Origin: Lathyrus oleraceus
Taxonomy: Eukaryota > Streptophyta > Magnoliopsida > Fabales > Fabaceae
Length of the DNA: 64,000 bases
Direction of reading: 5' to 3'
NCBI RefSeq assembly: GCF_024323335.1
Contig: NC_066581.1
Location: forward strand, 464,539,527-464,603,526
Each line of letters begins with the position of its first letter. The first letter of the stretch is position 1. The position numbers and the translations under genes are program-made. The notes under the pieces were generated by a model. That model made no database searches. It was not told the origin of the DNA and was given only the letters and a program-made list of their open reading frames with translations. Shown here piece by piece: positions 1-12,718 of the stretch.

Positions 1-1602
1 ACTACCCACCATAACATAAACAATTATAATTACATTGACAACACATAATTATATTCACAACATCACAACTCATAAACATAATCATAATTCAACACTTATA
101 ATCATTAAAGTTAATTCAATTATTATTTCATCATAATAATTATTCACCTTAATCAATTAAATTCATCAAGTACACCAAAATAACGGTAAAACATCATCCG
201 CACACAGAAACAACTTGCTAAACTGAATTGTGCACAACGCAACTCAATAATTCACCCCTCCATGGCCACTCATCATGAAAATCAACATTAATTTAAAAAA
301 AACATATAAAATATCCAACAACTCATCATTCAACATCCAATAGTTCCAAACAATTCTTATCAGTACCTAACATTACTAAACATTCGCCAAAACAAAACTC
401 TTTCGAAAAATCAATCGAAAATAGTCAACTATGTGTTTTCCTGAGTAAATCATTATAATCACAACCTCATAAAAAGTTTAACCTATTTGCACATTACCAT
501 GAGGTATTCCTATGCATTAGCTTTCCAATGCTTCAAATCACGCTTAAATCGGAGTTACGAAACTCATGTTACATCATTTTTATTTCTGCAATTTCCCATC
601 CATTAAGTGGTAACCGGTTAAGCTCAGTATGTAACCGGTTACAGGAACAAAAAACAGCCTAGAACCCCATTTTTCTCACAGGTAACCGGTTACCATTTGC
701 TAGTAATCGATTATCATTGCGTCCATAATCCAAATTCACCATTGGAGCCCTATCAAAGCTCTGATTTTGACCCCCAATAACCCAAATCGAACAGGAAATA
801 ACAAATAAATATTATACCATGATTAATACATTTTATATTCACTGATTAAACACCTAATCCATCATTTTATCATGAATTTAAGGTTATGTTCATAATACCA
901 AAATACATCAACCACAACAATAACATTCAAATTCACATAACCACATCATGTATAACCTTCAGCATAAAACAAAATATTAATTTCATATATCCCACAATAA
1001 TTATAATAGATTTTTTAGAGATTTCTCTCAAGAACATGTAAGCATCCACAATTGTGAAAAAGATGGTAAAAACCTAGAGGAGGGTGACGATCCCTCTCTA
1101 TTCTTCATGCAATAAAACCTATATTAGAGTAGTCCCCCGACCTGAATTCTAGTAGCTAAACAATTTTGATTATGGTGTTCTTCTTCTCCCTTAAGCCCTT
1201 GTTCGCCTTTTCTTACACTTACCTCTTTTCCAATTTGCACAACTTCTACGCATTAGTAACTTTGGATCCCCTCACATATCCTATTTATTTTAACCTAAAA
1301 CATAATTAACTCTCTTTTCATGTTTTTATCTCTCCACTCATCTCTACTTTCAGCACTTTCACCACTTTCAATTATTTATCTAATAATTCTAATTTCTACC
1401 CCAATATCATTACTGCTCATATTTTATTATTATCCTATTATTTTAATCAAATAAAACTCCAGTAAATTATAATAAATCCCCAAAAATCACATAACGCATG
1501 CTACCACAAAAAAAAATTAATATTATATCAAATCACTCAAATAATTAAATAAAAGCAATGAAAATTAAATTATATAAATTAATTTGAATTCATGGTGTTA
1601 CA
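1..1602 (-). mobile_element. Partial LTR of a gypsy-like retrotransposon, minus strand
   Basis: AT-rich, non-coding sequence that ends at 1602 in ...GGTGTTACA, so the minus strand begins TGTAACACC, the usual start of many plant Ty3/gypsy LTRs. Around 610-705 the motif GTAACCGGTTAC and close variants occurs several times. No coding domain is visible. The left end is cut by the window, so LTR length and any target-site duplication cannot be read. Assignment to the chromovirus (Tekay-like) group is a guess from the terminal sequence only. Confidence 0.45.
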
Positions 1603-1603
1603 C

Positions 1604-2215
1604 GCAACCCATGTCAAGGCCTGAAGACTGGATTTCAATCTTGCTAGAGGGTTCGATGGACGTCCCATCTGGAAGTTTAAACGCCTCGCCTGAGGGACTC
1701 AATGTCTCATTAGTTGGGCTATGCATTACAACGTCCGAGGAACTTAGATTCCTCAAACTAATCATACTTTCGCCTGAGTGATTTAGTTTCTCCTCGGGCG
1801 GGATTATTTCTAATAAATAACACCTTAGAGGTGTGACCCATGTCAATCCCCTAAGACTGGATTTTGGTCTTGTTAGAGGGCTTGATGAAGGTCCCTCCTG
1901 AAAGGTTGAAAACCTCGGCTGAGGGACTTAGTACCTCCTCGGGCAGGATTATTTCCAATAAATCACGCCTAAGAGGTGAGCCCCATGTCAAACCTTGGAG
2001 ACTGGATTTCAGTCTTGCTAGAGGGCTTGATGGAGGTCCTGCCTGAAAGGTTGAACGTCTCGCCCGAGAGACTTAGTGCCTCATCAGGTGGGATTATTTC
2101 CAATAAATCACACCTAAGAGGCGTTCCCCATATAAAACCCCAAAGATTGGATTTCAGTCTTGCTAGAGGGCCTCATGGAGGTCCCACTTGAAAGGTTGAA
2201 TGTTTCGCTTGAGGG
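1604..2215. repeat. Tandem repeat, about 145-bp period, about 4 copies
   Basis: The block GACTGGATTTCAGTCTTG recurs with small changes at 1626, 1855, 2000 and 2145, giving spacings of 229, 145 and 145 bp. Each unit also carries GAGGGACTTAG, GGATTATTTC and AATAAATCAC. The first unit is longer by 84 bp. Short ORFs across it are repeat translations and not genes. I do not recognise the parent element. Confidence 0.8.
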
Positions 2216-3332
2216 ACTTGGCGTTCCATCATCCAAGCTATGCGTTATTATATCCAGAAGTGCCTCGACTCCTAAGGTAATCTAAAACATCACAAGGGGA
2301 ATCACAAGTTCTCAGGATACTCCCATTAGTCGTAAGTAAAAAACACTTGGTCTCATGCCTGAGGGACTATATAGTGTTATATTTGCAAAAAGTCTTATCT
2401 AGGGAGATGCCTTGAGACCACCCTAGAAGAAGGCGACGACATGAGGTCTTATGAAGGTAGGTATCACCTTTCCTTTAAGTATTAATCGTCCATGGAGGAA
2501 AAATCATGGGATAAGACATGTCTTGGATAAACAGAATGCCATAGTCGTTACTGACTCGCGTCTCCTTTAGAAATATGGATTCAACTATCCATCATTTGAC
2601 TAGGAGGGTGGTGGCCTTTTCTGAGGAAACCCTAAGTAATAAAAACTCCTATAAATACATTACCTCTCAATGGGATAATGGGTAGACTCTAAGTCAAACA
2701 AAATCTCCACTACTCGATTAGCATTACGCTTCTAGTAGCCGTAACACACTATCAACCTAACCGTCTGTCTGCAACCTAGAAACGCCGGCCAATAACAAGT
2801 TCTCTCACCTTACTTGAGTTGGTCCCTTAAACAACCTTAAAAACTATTGCACATGGTTTTTCGCCATCGTTATAAAGCTCCCGCTACCCAAATTATAATA
2901 TACCTATTAAGACCTCTGAGTCTCCTTGTCCTTGCAGAGGGAACACACACACCCTATACTTTTTGACAAGTACATAACTCATTAACCATGTTTACTACTT
3001 CATTAATCAATAAAATATATAACAATAACCAATTTCTGATATTAAAATATGAAATATAATAATCAGTCTTTACACTCCGTTATTGAATATATTATCAGTG
3101 CAGTTGTTCATTCGAGTAATTATTTATTAATTTTGAATGTACACATTCGAAGAAATAATTTTCCATAATGAAAAACAGAAAAGAAAAATTATATTATTTC
3201 CAATCTAATTTGTACAATAGGTCTGGCACTATTATATAGCCAAAACTAATTAAGAGTTTGTTACTAAAAATCAAGGTAGACTATTTCATATCAAAACAGA
3301 AGAAGAAAAAGATATCATGCCTTGACAGCCAA
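2216..3332. other. Unclassified intergenic / decayed repeat DNA
   Basis: No ORF of substance and no recognised domain. A TATA-like CCTATAAATACA lies near 2649, which could be a promoter of an unidentified LTR. The last ~300 bp, on the minus strand, probably include the 3' LTR of the copia remnant to the right: a possible LTR start TGTCAAGGC lies at 3327 reading down, and a TATATAATAG box near 3230. The other LTR end could not be located. Confidence 0.4.
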
Positions 3333-3351
3333 CCCCCCCCCCCCCCCCCCC
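3333..3351. repeat. Poly-C homopolymer (19 C)
   Basis: A run of 19 cytosines. On the minus strand it is a G-run just downstream of the copia coding remnant and just before the possible LTR start, the position expected of a polypurine tract. The length may be a sequencing or assembly artefact. Confidence 0.7.
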
Positions 3352-3397
3352 GCCCCAGGCAAACTGGAATGGATATCAATCATTCCAAGTTTGGAAA

Positions 3398-4194
3398 CTA
3401 ATGTTGAAAAAGGTACAAGATGCAGTGGCTTCTATCAGCTACTTGGTTCATTGAAGCAATGGGTATGAGATGAATGATCTTGTCCTGAAGTTTGTCCCGC
3501 ACAAGATGGAAGTTTATTTCAATATGCTTCTTCCTTTCGTGAAAAACGGGATTAGAAGCAATATGTATGACACTATAATTATCACAGAAAATGGTAACTG
3601 GCTGAGGGTGAGTGATTGAGAAAAATGCAGAAGGTAGAGACGCCATCGGGCTTAACAAGATGTGTTGGCTAAAGCTCTATATTCAGCTTCCATGGAGGAT
3701 CTAGAAACAACTTGTTGATTTTTTCATTTCCAACTAATCAAACTCGAGCCAGGGAAGAAGTTGAAACTGGTGATGGATCTTCTTGTGGATGGATAGGCAC
3801 CCCAATCAGAGTCATTAAAGCTTGTGAGTTGAAGAGAGGAATTGTTGTTGAAATAGAGTTTAAGGGCTGGTGCAACTTTGAAGTAACGCAAAACACGATG
3901 AGTAGCCTGCAAATGTGTGTTTGTGGGCTTCGAAATGAATTAACTTAACCTGCAAATGGCAAAGCTAATGTCAGGACAAGAGTGAGTTAAATATAAAACC
4001 TTACCGGTTAATTTCCTGTAAGGAGTTATGTAAGGAAAAATGGGATCATTTCCTTTGTCAAGCTTGATTCCGGAATCCATGGGGGTAGAGGTCGGCTTGG
4101 CATCGAGTAATCCTACATATTCAAGAAGATCAAGACTATATTATTGTTGACAAAATGAAATTCATTTTTTGGATCGAGCAATCTCAAAACCTAG
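3398..4194 (-). pseudogene. Ty1/copia RT-RNase H remnant
   Basis: The minus strand encodes the end of a copia polyprotein in broken frames. From 4194 downward one reads the RT C-terminal region: GFEIARSKK then a TGA stop, LEYVGLLDAKP after a frameshift, TPMDSGIKL, and LTHSCPDISFAIC. Next come ATHRVLRYFKVAPALKL, DSDWGAYPSTRRSIT and SLISWK (RNase H start), then [35 protein letters not shown] and NQVAD (RNase H end). These are family landmarks of copia RT and RNase H. Catalytic RT sequence upstream is absent because LTR P0 begins at 4195. Several stops and frameshifts show that it is dead. Confidence 0.85.
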
Positions 4195-5442
4195 TGTAAG
4201 ACCCCAAATTTGACCCTAAGATCCCTCATGATATCTCATCATATACACTGGCATTGGGATCACATCTTGGCATCCTCCCCACCCTTCATTCATTAGGTTT
4301 ACATTGGAACAGATTACCAAGCACATTTGATTGTATCATACTTTGTATTTTATCATTTACTAACCAAAATACCAAAAATATGTCATTATATAGTTTGACT
4401 CTTTTTGTAGGTAATGCACATGCTCACCTTTGATCTATCAAGCTCACATCTAGGGTTTAAGACCCTCAATGCAAGGAGCTCAATAAAGAAATGGTTTACT
4501 ATACCTTTAGGCATCATATATGGATCCCCGTGATCTTCACATGTTATTTTGATCAAGAAATCATCAAGAGTTTGGAATTGGTTTTCCTTGGAAACCCTAA
4601 TTCATCTGGGTATCTTATGTGACTTCTTCGACAAGCTTCTTCAACAATTGATCAAATATTTCAAGGGATACTTCACATTTCATCATCTTATGCATATATG
4701 ATCCTCCATGAGTCCCAAAAGTCAACAAAATAGCAAGCTAGCAAGTTGGTTCATGGTGGTTGACCAGAGGAATTCAACTGATCAAAACTAAGGTTCTCTA
4801 GACCCTATCTCCTACAATGTTTGTCATATGAAAATTATTCTAAGAGAAAAGTTACTCTAAATTACATTCCTAACAACTTTTAAGTTGAGTTCTAGATCTA
4901 TTTTTACTTGTAAAGTCATTTTTTATGGAAAACGATAATAGGTCATTTTGTCTAAACCCTAATTTGGAGGTCAACTTCCCAAGACCATAACTTTCTCAAT
5001 TTTTATGAGATGAAATCTATTCAAGTTTCACAATCAAATTCAAGATGTATAATTCAACTTTTATGTTTGGAGGAAGAGAAAATTCAACTTTTAAATGCAT
5101 GTGATATAAGGAGACATTATAGGCCATTTTAGACCAATGCCATTGAACAAGTGATTTTCCTCAAATTCTAAAATGCATAACTCCTTCATACTAAATCCAA
5201 ATGAGGTCACATTTTTTACCATTATGAAGGACTTTGATAGAGATACAACATCGATGAAGGAACTTTTCTCATTTGAAGCTCATATAAAAAGTTAGCTAAG
5301 GTGGAAGAAGTGAACATATGGCTTGACACTTAGAATTTTTTTTAATATGTTTGATTTTCCAAACTTCAACCTCAAAATTCATCATGATCCAAGCTTCAAA
5401 TAAAAAAGTGTTCAACATGAAAGATGTTCCTCTTGATCTAAC
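4195..5442 (+). mobile_element. 5' part of an Ogre-like LTR (P0), plus strand
   Basis: Begins TGTAAGACCCCAAATTTGAC, the family's LTR start, directly after the copia remnant. It is homologous along its length to the minus-strand LTR L0 read from 8542 down to about 7300, so both belong to one subfamily. It stops at 5442 where L0 begins (TGTAGCGG in + orientation), and I read it as interrupted by L0. The rest of P0 should lie beyond the window. Confidence 0.8.
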
Positions 5443-8400
5443 TGTAGCGGTAAATTCATGACCATCAAGCTATGGATAAGCTAGACGTCAATAAAACCAG
5501 AGTCGCCACCGTGCTTTTATTGTTTCCAAGGGAAAAGGGAAAAGTATGAACAAAACCCAAAAGGTAAGAAGTTTTAAAATCAAAACTAATAAAATGCCAG
5601 AGATTACATGTAAGGGGGTTGGTTACACAGAGGGAAGGTGTTAGCACCCAAAGTGTCCTAGGTACTCCTGGGGAGCCTTTTTTGGTGTGCATATGTATTT
5701 TTGTACAAAATGATGTTTGTAATAAATAGAGTGGAGGGATGAGAAAAGAATTCATTAATTATATTTTTTTGTGTTTGACAAGACCTTCGGACTTGTGCCT
5801 ACGTACCAACATAAAAATGAGGGATCAAAACCTCGTAGTTCGTGGTATCAATTTCAAAGTGAGTGAGTTGCTTTTAAGAAAATTTAAGTTTGAAAGAGGC
5901 ACAAAAGGCCTAAAAATAGTTTGGATGGGTGTTAGTTCTTTTTGGCTTTTGAAAGTTTAAGTCAAGTATAATTAAGTTTATTTACAAGTTGATTAAGAAA
6001 AGAGTTTAAAAATTCAATGGCATAAGGCCAACGTTTCTAATTTGCAATAGGGTCTAAGTTTAGAAAACAAACACAAGCAAAGAAGATTTTAAAAGGAGGG
6101 AGATATTTGAAATTAAAGAAACGGGGAGGAGATGAAGAGACTAATCCTAAGCAAAAATTTAAAAGTTGAGAGTTGAAAAGATCTGACCAATGGGCTGCAA
6201 TCCAATAGACAAGAATGTCATATAGAAACCCAAATTTCCTTTGGACTTTAGAATCAAGCAATATCAATACACAAATTGCAAGATGAAGAGCAAGGCATCA
6301 AATAAAGATAGCCACATCCAAGCTTAGCAACTCCATGATCTTCTTCAAAATTTCCCATGTATCAGATGACTTCAAAGATGACATTAGACACAGGTTCAAA
6401 ATAGCAGCTTCAATATGATCATGTTGCAGATGAACTCAAATGGATCTTCAATATTGTATCAGATGAATGTTCACTTCACAAGTAACTTGGTTTCATGAAA
6501 GTTGGCATTGGCTAAGTCCTTGACATAGGGAATGTTGCCTAAATTCTAAGTCCAATAGTCTCAGATCAAACCAACAGTCCACACAAGATGTTTTTTAGGG
6601 TTTTTGTTCTTATTATGTACATTAAGGTCAAAAGACCAAACAAATAAACAAGTATATACAAACACAATGTATCACAAAATATGGCCCAAGTGGGCAAAGT
6701 AAAAATGGCATTAAAATAAACAAGTTGAATGGTATGAATAATGGCAAATGAAATAAAAGCTTAAAAATTAAAGTGCATAAAATTAAATGACTTGAAATTA
6801 AATGTTATTTGTTAGTTGATTAGAAGTTAGTATTGATTTTGCTTTGTTTTGTTTAAGTCATTCTTTGGAGAACACTCAACCCACTTATCACAAGCATGGA
6901 TCCTTGAACCAAGAGATCTTCCAAAGGAAGGAAAAAACGCCAAGTTTCCACACAATACCATGAAAGAGGGGAGACTTACAATCTCACTAACTAGAATGAT
7001 ATGCCTTTTGTGTCACAAATTTAGCGCTATGTTAAGAAATCGTAATTGGACTTATGTAGAAGTCATAACTATTTGAGGTCGGGCAATAGAATTTTGGTGT
7101 TAATGCATGTTAGAGACATGGTATAACGAACTATGCTCATGAAACATACCACACACAAAAAGAATATGCAAAATGGGGGACCTAATCTCATTCATACTAA
7201 TTTTGATTTTGCAATCAACTAGTCTTAGGATATGGAAATGTCATTGGTCCATGACATGAATGAATGAAAAAGGGGGAATGAGATGAAGAGGGAGGGGGAA
7301 TGGATTCAACTCTTATGTTGAACACTTTTCCATTTTAATCTTGTATCATGATGAATTTTGAGGTGGAAGTTTGGAAAATTTAAGATAACAAAAAAAATCT
7401 AAGTGTCAAGCCATATGTTCACTTATTCCACCTTGGCTAACTTTTTATGTGAGCTTCAAATGATAAAAGTGTCTTCATAAAAGTTGTATCTCTTTCAAAA
7501 TAATTCAAAATGGTTACCAATTTGACCTCATTTGTATTTGATATGAATGAGTTATTCATTTTTGAAGTTGAGGAAAATCACTTGTTCAATGGCATTGGTC
7601 CAAAATGACCTATAATGTATCCTCACATCACACGCTCATAAAAGTTGAATTAGCTCTTTCTCCAAACATAAAAGTTGAATTAGACACCTTTAATTTGATT
7701 TTTCAACTTGGAAATCTTTCATCGCATAAAAATTGAGCAAGTTATGGCTTTGGGAAGTTGACCTCCAAATTAGGGGTTAAACAAAATGACCTATAATATT
7801 TCACCATATAAAATGACTTTCCAAGAAAAACTAGCTATACACCTCAACATTAAAGTTGTTTGGAATTTCATTTAGAGTAACTTTGCTCTTGGAATCATTT
7901 TCATATGATAAAAATTGTAGGAGATAGGGTCTAGGGGACCCCAGTTTTGATTAGATGAATTCCTTTGGTCAACCACCATCAACCAACTTGCTAACTTGAA
8001 ATTATATTGACTTTTGGGACTCATGGGAGATCATATATGCTTAAGATGATGATATTTGAAGTACCCCTTGAAATATTTTATCAATTGTTGAAGACGTTTG
8101 GTGAAGAAGTAACACTAGATACCCAGATGCACTAGGGTTTCCAAGGCAAACCAATTCCAAACTCTTGAAGGATTCTTGATCATAATACCATGTAAAGATC
8201 ATAAGGACGCATATATTATTCCTAGAGCCATTGTGGATCATTTATTGGTTGATATCTTAGCAATTACGGTCTCAAATCTTAGATGTGAGCTTGATAAATC
8301 AAAGGTGATCATGTGCCCTACCTACAAAAGAGTTAGACAAACGCAAAGACATATTTTTTGGTATTTTAGTTAGTAAAGATAATAAAAATAACAAGTATGA

Positions 8401-8542
8401 TACAAACACATAGTGCTTGGTGATATTTCCCAAAACAAACCCAATGGATGAGGGGTAAGGAGGATGCCAAGGTATGAACCCAATGTTAATGCATGTGATG
8501 AGATAGCATGAGGGATCTTAGGGTCAAAATTGGGGTCTTACA
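5443..8542 (-). mobile_element. LTR of minus-strand Ogre-like element L0 (its 3' LTR)
   Basis: Bounded by TGTAGCGG at 5443 and GTCTTACA at 8542, the reverse complement of a TGTAAGAC...CTACA LTR. At 3.1 kb it is shorter than the ~4.9-5.4 kb LTRs elsewhere in the window, so it is a different subfamily or internally deleted. It carries the conserved U5 block with GTGGCGACTCT (5499-5509) and a stretch before it (about 5620-5680) shared with the other LTRs. Sequence directly after 8542 is the reverse complement of an Ogre 3' UTR and PPT, making this a 3' LTR. Confidence 0.85.
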
Positions 8543-9702
8543 GTTGCCCATATTTAAGGACATTCTTACTGAGGAGGTGAAGGTTAAAATCTCCGTATCG
8601 ACTCAGTAGAATGGGATTAAATAACAACATATAGAAATAAATTTTGGTCCTTAAGAGACCTCATGATGCATATGATACGAATGCTAAAAATAAACTCTCT
8701 GTGGGAAAATATTTCCACAAAGGGAAAAGAATTCAGAGATACCGAATATCCACAGGAGTGTAGTGTATTCCGTAAGGAAAACTCATTGGGGAGACAGAGA
8801 CTCTAGGGGATAAAGGGTCGTGCGTAGGCCAGGCTATGACTTAAAAACTGTTGGGGGATACGAGGAATTCCATGAAAATGGAAAGACTCAGCCAGGGAGA
8901 AAAGGAACATCTACAGGGGAAATGGATAAATCAGAATAAAACTGAAACATTCGAACCAAGTAGGAATAACAATTTCACTAAGGAAATATGCACTCAACTC
9001 AACTGGGGAAGAAACAGTCTTCAACACAGGAGGAGCAGAAATATATTATCCACTACCAGTTACTGGGTACAAAGATAATAAGATCTGACAGGGGGAACAT
9101 CTGTTACCGGTTAGGGTAAAGATATCAAGGATAGACTTGCCTGGGGGCCGCCAAGAGTGTATTCATTACCGGCTACTGGGTAAGAATAGACTTCCCGGGG
9201 AAAAGCTGAAAATAGGATTTGCAACTACCGATTACTGGGTAGAAGACCAAAAAGGAGAGAATATGTGTCATTGTTTAAAGTGAACATATCAAGGATAGAC
9301 TCAACAGAAAGAAAATCCGTCATCGGCTAACATGAACATATCAAGGATAAACTTGCCTGGGGATGTTTAAGGAGGATATCCGTCATCAATTAGGATGAAC
9401 ATATCAAGGATAAATCGCCTGAATAAAAAAAGTAGGAATTACATCCATCGAATGTTGGATAGAATACCATCAAAGAGAATATCCGTCACCGGTTAGGATG
9501 AATATATCAAGGATAGACTCTAAGGGGAAGACTAGGTATTATATCTATCAGTTACTGGATAGAAAACCGCAAAGAGAATATTTGTCACCGGTTAAAGTGA
9601 ACATATCAAGGATAAACTCTGCAAGGGGAGCAAAAGCAGGATTTACAACTACCAGTTACTGGGTAGAAGAACGCAAAGAGAAGGAAACCCATCATCGGTT
9701 AG
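8543..9702 (-). mobile_element. 3' UTR fragment of L0 with minisatellite-like repeats
   Basis: Starts GTTGCCCATATTTAAGG, matching the reverse-complemented PPT and 3' UTR end of P1, M1 and M2. From about 9040 it contains irregular repeats built on TTACTGGGTAGAAGA and ATATCAAGGATA (copies near 9121, 9286, 9341, 9404, 9508 and 9601). No coding domain. It ends abruptly at 9702 where the plus-strand O1 LTR starts. GTTAG (9698-9702) is the predicted target-site duplication. Confidence 0.8.
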
Positions 9703-11643
9703 TGTAATACCCTAATTTTGACCCTAAGATCCCTCATGGCATCATATCATTGCTCAGTGCATTGCCTCAAGGATCATAGCATGTTTGGCTCCTTAACCCT
9801 AGGATTGGGACTTGTGTGAGTGGTTTGAGACCACCAAGCATGCTTGTATTTTATATTATTTCATTTCTTATTTTTGTTTACTAACCAAAAGCACAAAAAT
9901 ATGTCACTAACTCTTTTTGTTTTGAAGCTCAAGTGATCATGTGCTCCAATGCTCCTAGGAGGCTCCTAAGCTCAATGCAATGGCTAAATGAAGATGAGAA
10001 AAAGCATGACAATGGTCCACAAAGATCTTAATCATCATATATGTCTCCAAAGTATCTAAATTTTCCAATTTGATCAAGATAACCAAAAGGGCTTGAGGAT
10101 TGTTTCCCAAGGAAACCCTAATTCAACTATGCCTTGATTGTGCCTTGCTCATGAAGAAACCTCAATATATGATCAAATTTAATCAAGGTAAGTTCTTTCA
10201 TTCATTACTTTATGCATATATGAGCATATTTGAGGATCCTCAATCATTTATTCATCAAGATTGGAAGTTTGGCCTTGAAAAGTTGACCAGTCAAGTCATC
10301 TGACTAAACTGAGGTCCACTGAGATATACCTTGTGATATGTTTGTAAAATGAATATGACCCTAAGAGAAATAATGTTCTTAAGAACAATATGAACAACTT
10401 TCATGTTCATAAAAAATACATTTTAAACTTGGAAGGTCATCATTCATCTCAAAACTTTATAGGTCATTTTGACTGAAACCCTAATTTTGGGTCAACTTCC
10501 CAAGGACATAACTTCGTTAATTTTTATGATTTTGATGTGAGACCAAATGCATTGGAAATATTAAGATTTATAATTCAAATGTTATGTTGTATAAAATTTC
10601 ATAATCCTAAAATAAATACATGTGATGATACAAAACATTATAGGTCACCTTGGACCTAATTCATTGAATTTGAAAAAATACCCAACTTCAAATGCCCATA
10701 ACTTTGTCATAGAAAATCCAAATGATGCAAAATTTGATTCTAAATTGATCATATTGAGAATATTTACGACTTTGATGTTGGAGGTTTTTCCATTTAAAGC
10801 TTTCATCGTGGAAACAGAGGGGCTTGAATACGCTTGCTTTTAGTGAAAATTTTCAAAGGTGACTTAAGCATGTTTTGTACCTAAACTTTCACAACCAGTT
10901 TTCATTAATTTCCCAAATGCCAAATGAATTTTTGTCCAACATGACTTTTGCTCCTTATTTCAAGGGCTTTCCAACCACTACTCACATTACTTTTATGTCC
11001 ATTTTAACATTTCATGGTGAAACTCAATGTGCAAGCTGATTACATCATATGTACACGTCCAATTCCATTTCAAATGAGTTCAGCTTGGTTTTGCACCCAC
11101 CATTGGGCCTCACATGCGCTTGTACAGGCCCATGCACCAAAGTTCAAATTGCCATGCACACGAGGGAATCATGAACTCAGCCACATTTCAACTATAAATA
11201 AGGCTTCATTCTCATTCATTTAACAACCCTTTGGAGACCTGAAATGCTGCAGCACTGAAATCCCAATCATTACCAAAGGAATTTCCAGATTTTTCTCTCA
11301 TTTTCAAGCTTGAAATTCAAAATCATTAGTTGATTTTCAAAGCTCAATTCCTTAGCCTTTCATCTCCATTACATCTCTAGAGCAAAAAGGAATCAAGATC
11401 TTGAAGAATTCGTGGCCTTAAGAGCTCCTATTCAGAGGTAGAACTTTAAACTTTTTGGATCTAGATCTTGCAATTCAATGTAGTTTTCTCTTGTTTGTGT
11501 GGTTTTCAGAAGTCCTCACACTTGAGGCAAGCCAATGGTGGTTCCAATTTTCCATTTCGTGCACTTTCAGTTTGAACACCATGATCTTCCACTTCACATT
11601 TCTCTCAAAATAGGAAGAGTGAGAAAGATCCATGGATAAGTGG
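9703..11643 (+). mobile_element. 5' LTR of Ogre O1, left part
   Basis: Begins TGTAATACCCTAATTTTGAC. It runs through U3 to a TATA box (TATAAATA at 11193-11200) and on to about 11643, where a SIRE-like LTR interrupts it. Its last ~595 bp (from 11049) are repeated at 12950 on the far side of that interruption with roughly 5% difference by eye, which a simple insertion cannot explain. Confidence 0.85.
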
Positions 11644-12448
11644 TGACTCTTTATTATGTTTGTTTAATAAAGTCCATAGAATAGCTAGTTTGTTTAATGT
11701 ATCGAGTATGACTTAATCATGAGATCACATTAAACATAAGGACATTATTCTTAAAGTATCCATAGTCGAGCTTTATTGTGAAGTGGGATAACATTAAAGC
11801 ATTAAGACTATTATGTGTATAGACTGATGATCACATCTCATGGATCATGGATAAGGAGTTATCAAGTCTTAAACATAGGTATGAATATTAAGAGTAATAT
11901 TTATACTGGATTGACCCGCTATGAGAATACTATATAGAATGTTATGCAAAGTGTCATAAGTTATTCTCATGGTGATAATGGTGTATACCACCCTTCGACC
12001 TGAAACCACTATGGACCCTAGATGTAGAGTCGAGTGCTTTATTGTTGATCAAACGTTGTCCGTAACTGGATGACCATAAAGACAGTTGATGGGTACTCCA
12101 CGAAGCATGCTAAGGGACATGAGTGTCCTAGATGGAATTTTCCCATCCTGCGTAACAGGATAAATGTCTATGGGCCCAATATTGAACTAGACAAGGATGA
12201 CACAGTTTATGCCTTGTGTTCAATATAGACATAAGGGCAAAAGGGTAATTATACACATAAATATTATCACAGAAGGATTTGTCAGATCACATGACATTTT
12301 CGTGTCTTGGGTAGCAGTGATGTGTTGCTAGATACCGCTCACTGTTTATTATGTTAAATACGTGATTTAATACAATTGCCAATGCCGCGAAAACCTAGAG
12401 GGTCACACACAAAAGGACGGATTGATGAGATATAAAGTAACTAAGGAA

Positions 12449-12537
12449 CACCGTAAGGTACGGTGCACTTAAGTGAATTGTAGAACATCGTAAGGTACAG
12501 TGTACTTAAGTAGAATACGAAATATGGTAAGGTACCA
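12449..12537 (+). promoter_or_regulatory. Triple inverted-repeat array in U3 of the SIRE-like LTR
   Basis: Three palindromes with the loop AGG: CACCGTAAGGTACGGTG (12449-12465, perfect), CATCGTAAGGTACAGTG (12486-12502, imperfect) and TGGTAAGGTACCA (12525-12537, perfect), spaced about 38 bp apart with CTTAAGT-like linkers. They lie about 85-170 bp upstream of the TATA position, suggesting repeated protein-binding sites. The function is inferred. Confidence 0.6.
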
Positions 12538-12674
12538 CGCGCTTAAGTGATTTTGGCATATTATAATATATGGGCCACTTGCACTTAAGTGGGCTTTTTA
12601 GCTTGAAGCCCACACAAGTGGTTCTATGAATAGAACCCTTGTGCAGAAGCATTCAGCGTGTTCACAATTTTGTA

Positions 12675-12718
12675 TTCTCTCTCTCTCTCTATCTATCTCT
12701 CTCTCTCTCTCTCTCTCA
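12675..12718. repeat. CT/TATC microsatellite in the SIRE-like LTR
   Basis: A (TC)n tract interrupted by TATC, lying about 40-80 bp downstream of the LTR's TATA palindrome and so probably in the transcribed leader. The minus-strand copy has the matching GA tract at about 41099-41131. Confidence 0.85.

Noticed and set aside
12441..12540. SIRE-like palindromes as tRNA- or microRNA-like hairpins
   Set aside because: Stems are 5-7 bp with 3-nt centres and lie upstream of the TATA position, so a DNA-site explanation fits better.
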